Below, piece after piece: positions 7,122-7,313 of a stretch of DNA of 7,313 nucleotides. Position numbers and translations under genes: made by a program. The stretch comes from Candidatus Aegiribacteria sp. Lineage in GTDB: Bacteria > Fermentibacterota > Fermentibacteria > Fermentibacterales > JCC-6. The stretch spans positions 1 to 7,313 of the forward strand of contig DAOWFD010000387.1 of assembly GCA_030638185.1 (NCBI GenBank), in the 5' to 3' direction. The first letter of the stretch is position 1, and each line of letters opens with the position of its first letter. The notes under the pieces were generated by a model that did not search any database, was not told the DNA's origin, and saw nothing but the letters and a program-made list of their open reading frames with translations.

Positions 7122-7313
7122 CTATTTCTTCAACTCGTCGAATTTCTTTGAAAGATCCGCGATGTCGTCCTTGGTCGCTATATTCATTGACGATATTACC
7201 TTATGAACCTGTTTCTTTATTATCTCCTCATACTCCTTTGATGACTGCTCGGCTTTGGAGATCAGTTCCTTTGCCAGCTTCTTACCTTCCTCCTGTGTGA
7301 GCTGTCCTTTCTG
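7122..7313 (-). CDS. Phasin-like coiled-coil protein (PhaF/PhaI type), C-terminal part
   Basis: The last 63 residues are visible, ending at a TAG at 7122-7124; the start lies beyond the window. The sequence begins 'KGQLTQEEGKKLAKELISKA', continues with charged helix, and ends 'MNIATKDDIADLSKKFDELKK'. The pattern of an 'LTxEEGKKL..EL' helix, a 'MNIATKDDI' break and a terminal Lys/Glu coiled coil is characteristic of the phasin superfamily, poly(hydroxyalkanoate) granule-associated type (PF05597-like). In many bacteria such short proteins occur without polyhydroxyalkanoate synthesis, so granule binding is not established here. It lies directly upstream of the UbiB-like gene on the same strand, and co-transcription is plausible. 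This gene was found by reading the minus strand through the window edge. Confidence 0.75.
   Translation of the reverse strand, partial: QKGQLTQEEGKKLAKELISKAEQSSKEYEEIIKKQVHKVISSMNIATKDDIADLSKKFDELKK

Overview
The window comes from a diderm (Gram-negative) bacterium. It encodes two proteins with Sec-type signal peptides, one of which looks like an outer-membrane beta-barrel, and an inner-membrane RND/MMPL transporter with large periplasmic loops. Base composition is moderate. There is no rRNA, tRNA or marker gene, so I cannot name a phylum. The divergence of the barrel and the enlarged transporter would fit an uncultivated lineage or a deltaproteobacterium-like or spirochaete-like relative, but that is inference. 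All six recognisable genes lie on the minus strand, so transcription runs from high to low coordinates. Both end genes are cut by the window.

Reading in the direction of transcription: (1) 7313-7122 is the C-terminal 63 residues of a phasin-like, PhaF/PhaI-type coiled-coil protein. (2) 7055-5352 is a full-length UbiB/ABC1/AarF-family atypical kinase with two C-terminal membrane segments. (3) 5351-5185 is a 167-bp gap with no gene. It holds a good sigma70-type promoter and, at the predicted transcription start, an imperfect palindrome that could be the operator of the next gene. (4) 5184-4600 is a TetR-family repressor starting at GTG. (5) 4589-1623 is a 988-residue RND/MMPL transporter. (6) 1620-868 is an exported LolA-like ('outer membrane lipoprotein-sorting protein') periplasmic protein. 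(7) 863-1 is the N-terminal 287 residues of an exported DUF1302-like beta-barrel protein.

Genes 4 to 7 form a tight operon, with gaps of only 10, 2 and 4 bases, preceded by its own promoter. Together they read as a self-regulated trans-envelope export route: repressor, proton-driven inner-membrane RND pump, soluble periplasmic lipid or lipoprotein carrier of the LolA fold, and outer-membrane barrel. The likely cargo is hydrophobic (lipid, lipoprotein, sterol/hopanoid-like or fatty-acid derivative), but nothing in the sequence identifies it. The most distinctive point is an extra segment of roughly 200 residues in the second periplasmic loop of the RND protein, bordered by or containing a pair of cysteines.

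The phasin-like and UbiB genes form a separate upstream unit, possibly linked to membrane lipid or isoprenoid-quinone homeostasis. No CRISPR, mobile element, tRNA, rRNA or convincing intrinsic terminator was seen. The plus-strand open frames are antisense shadows.
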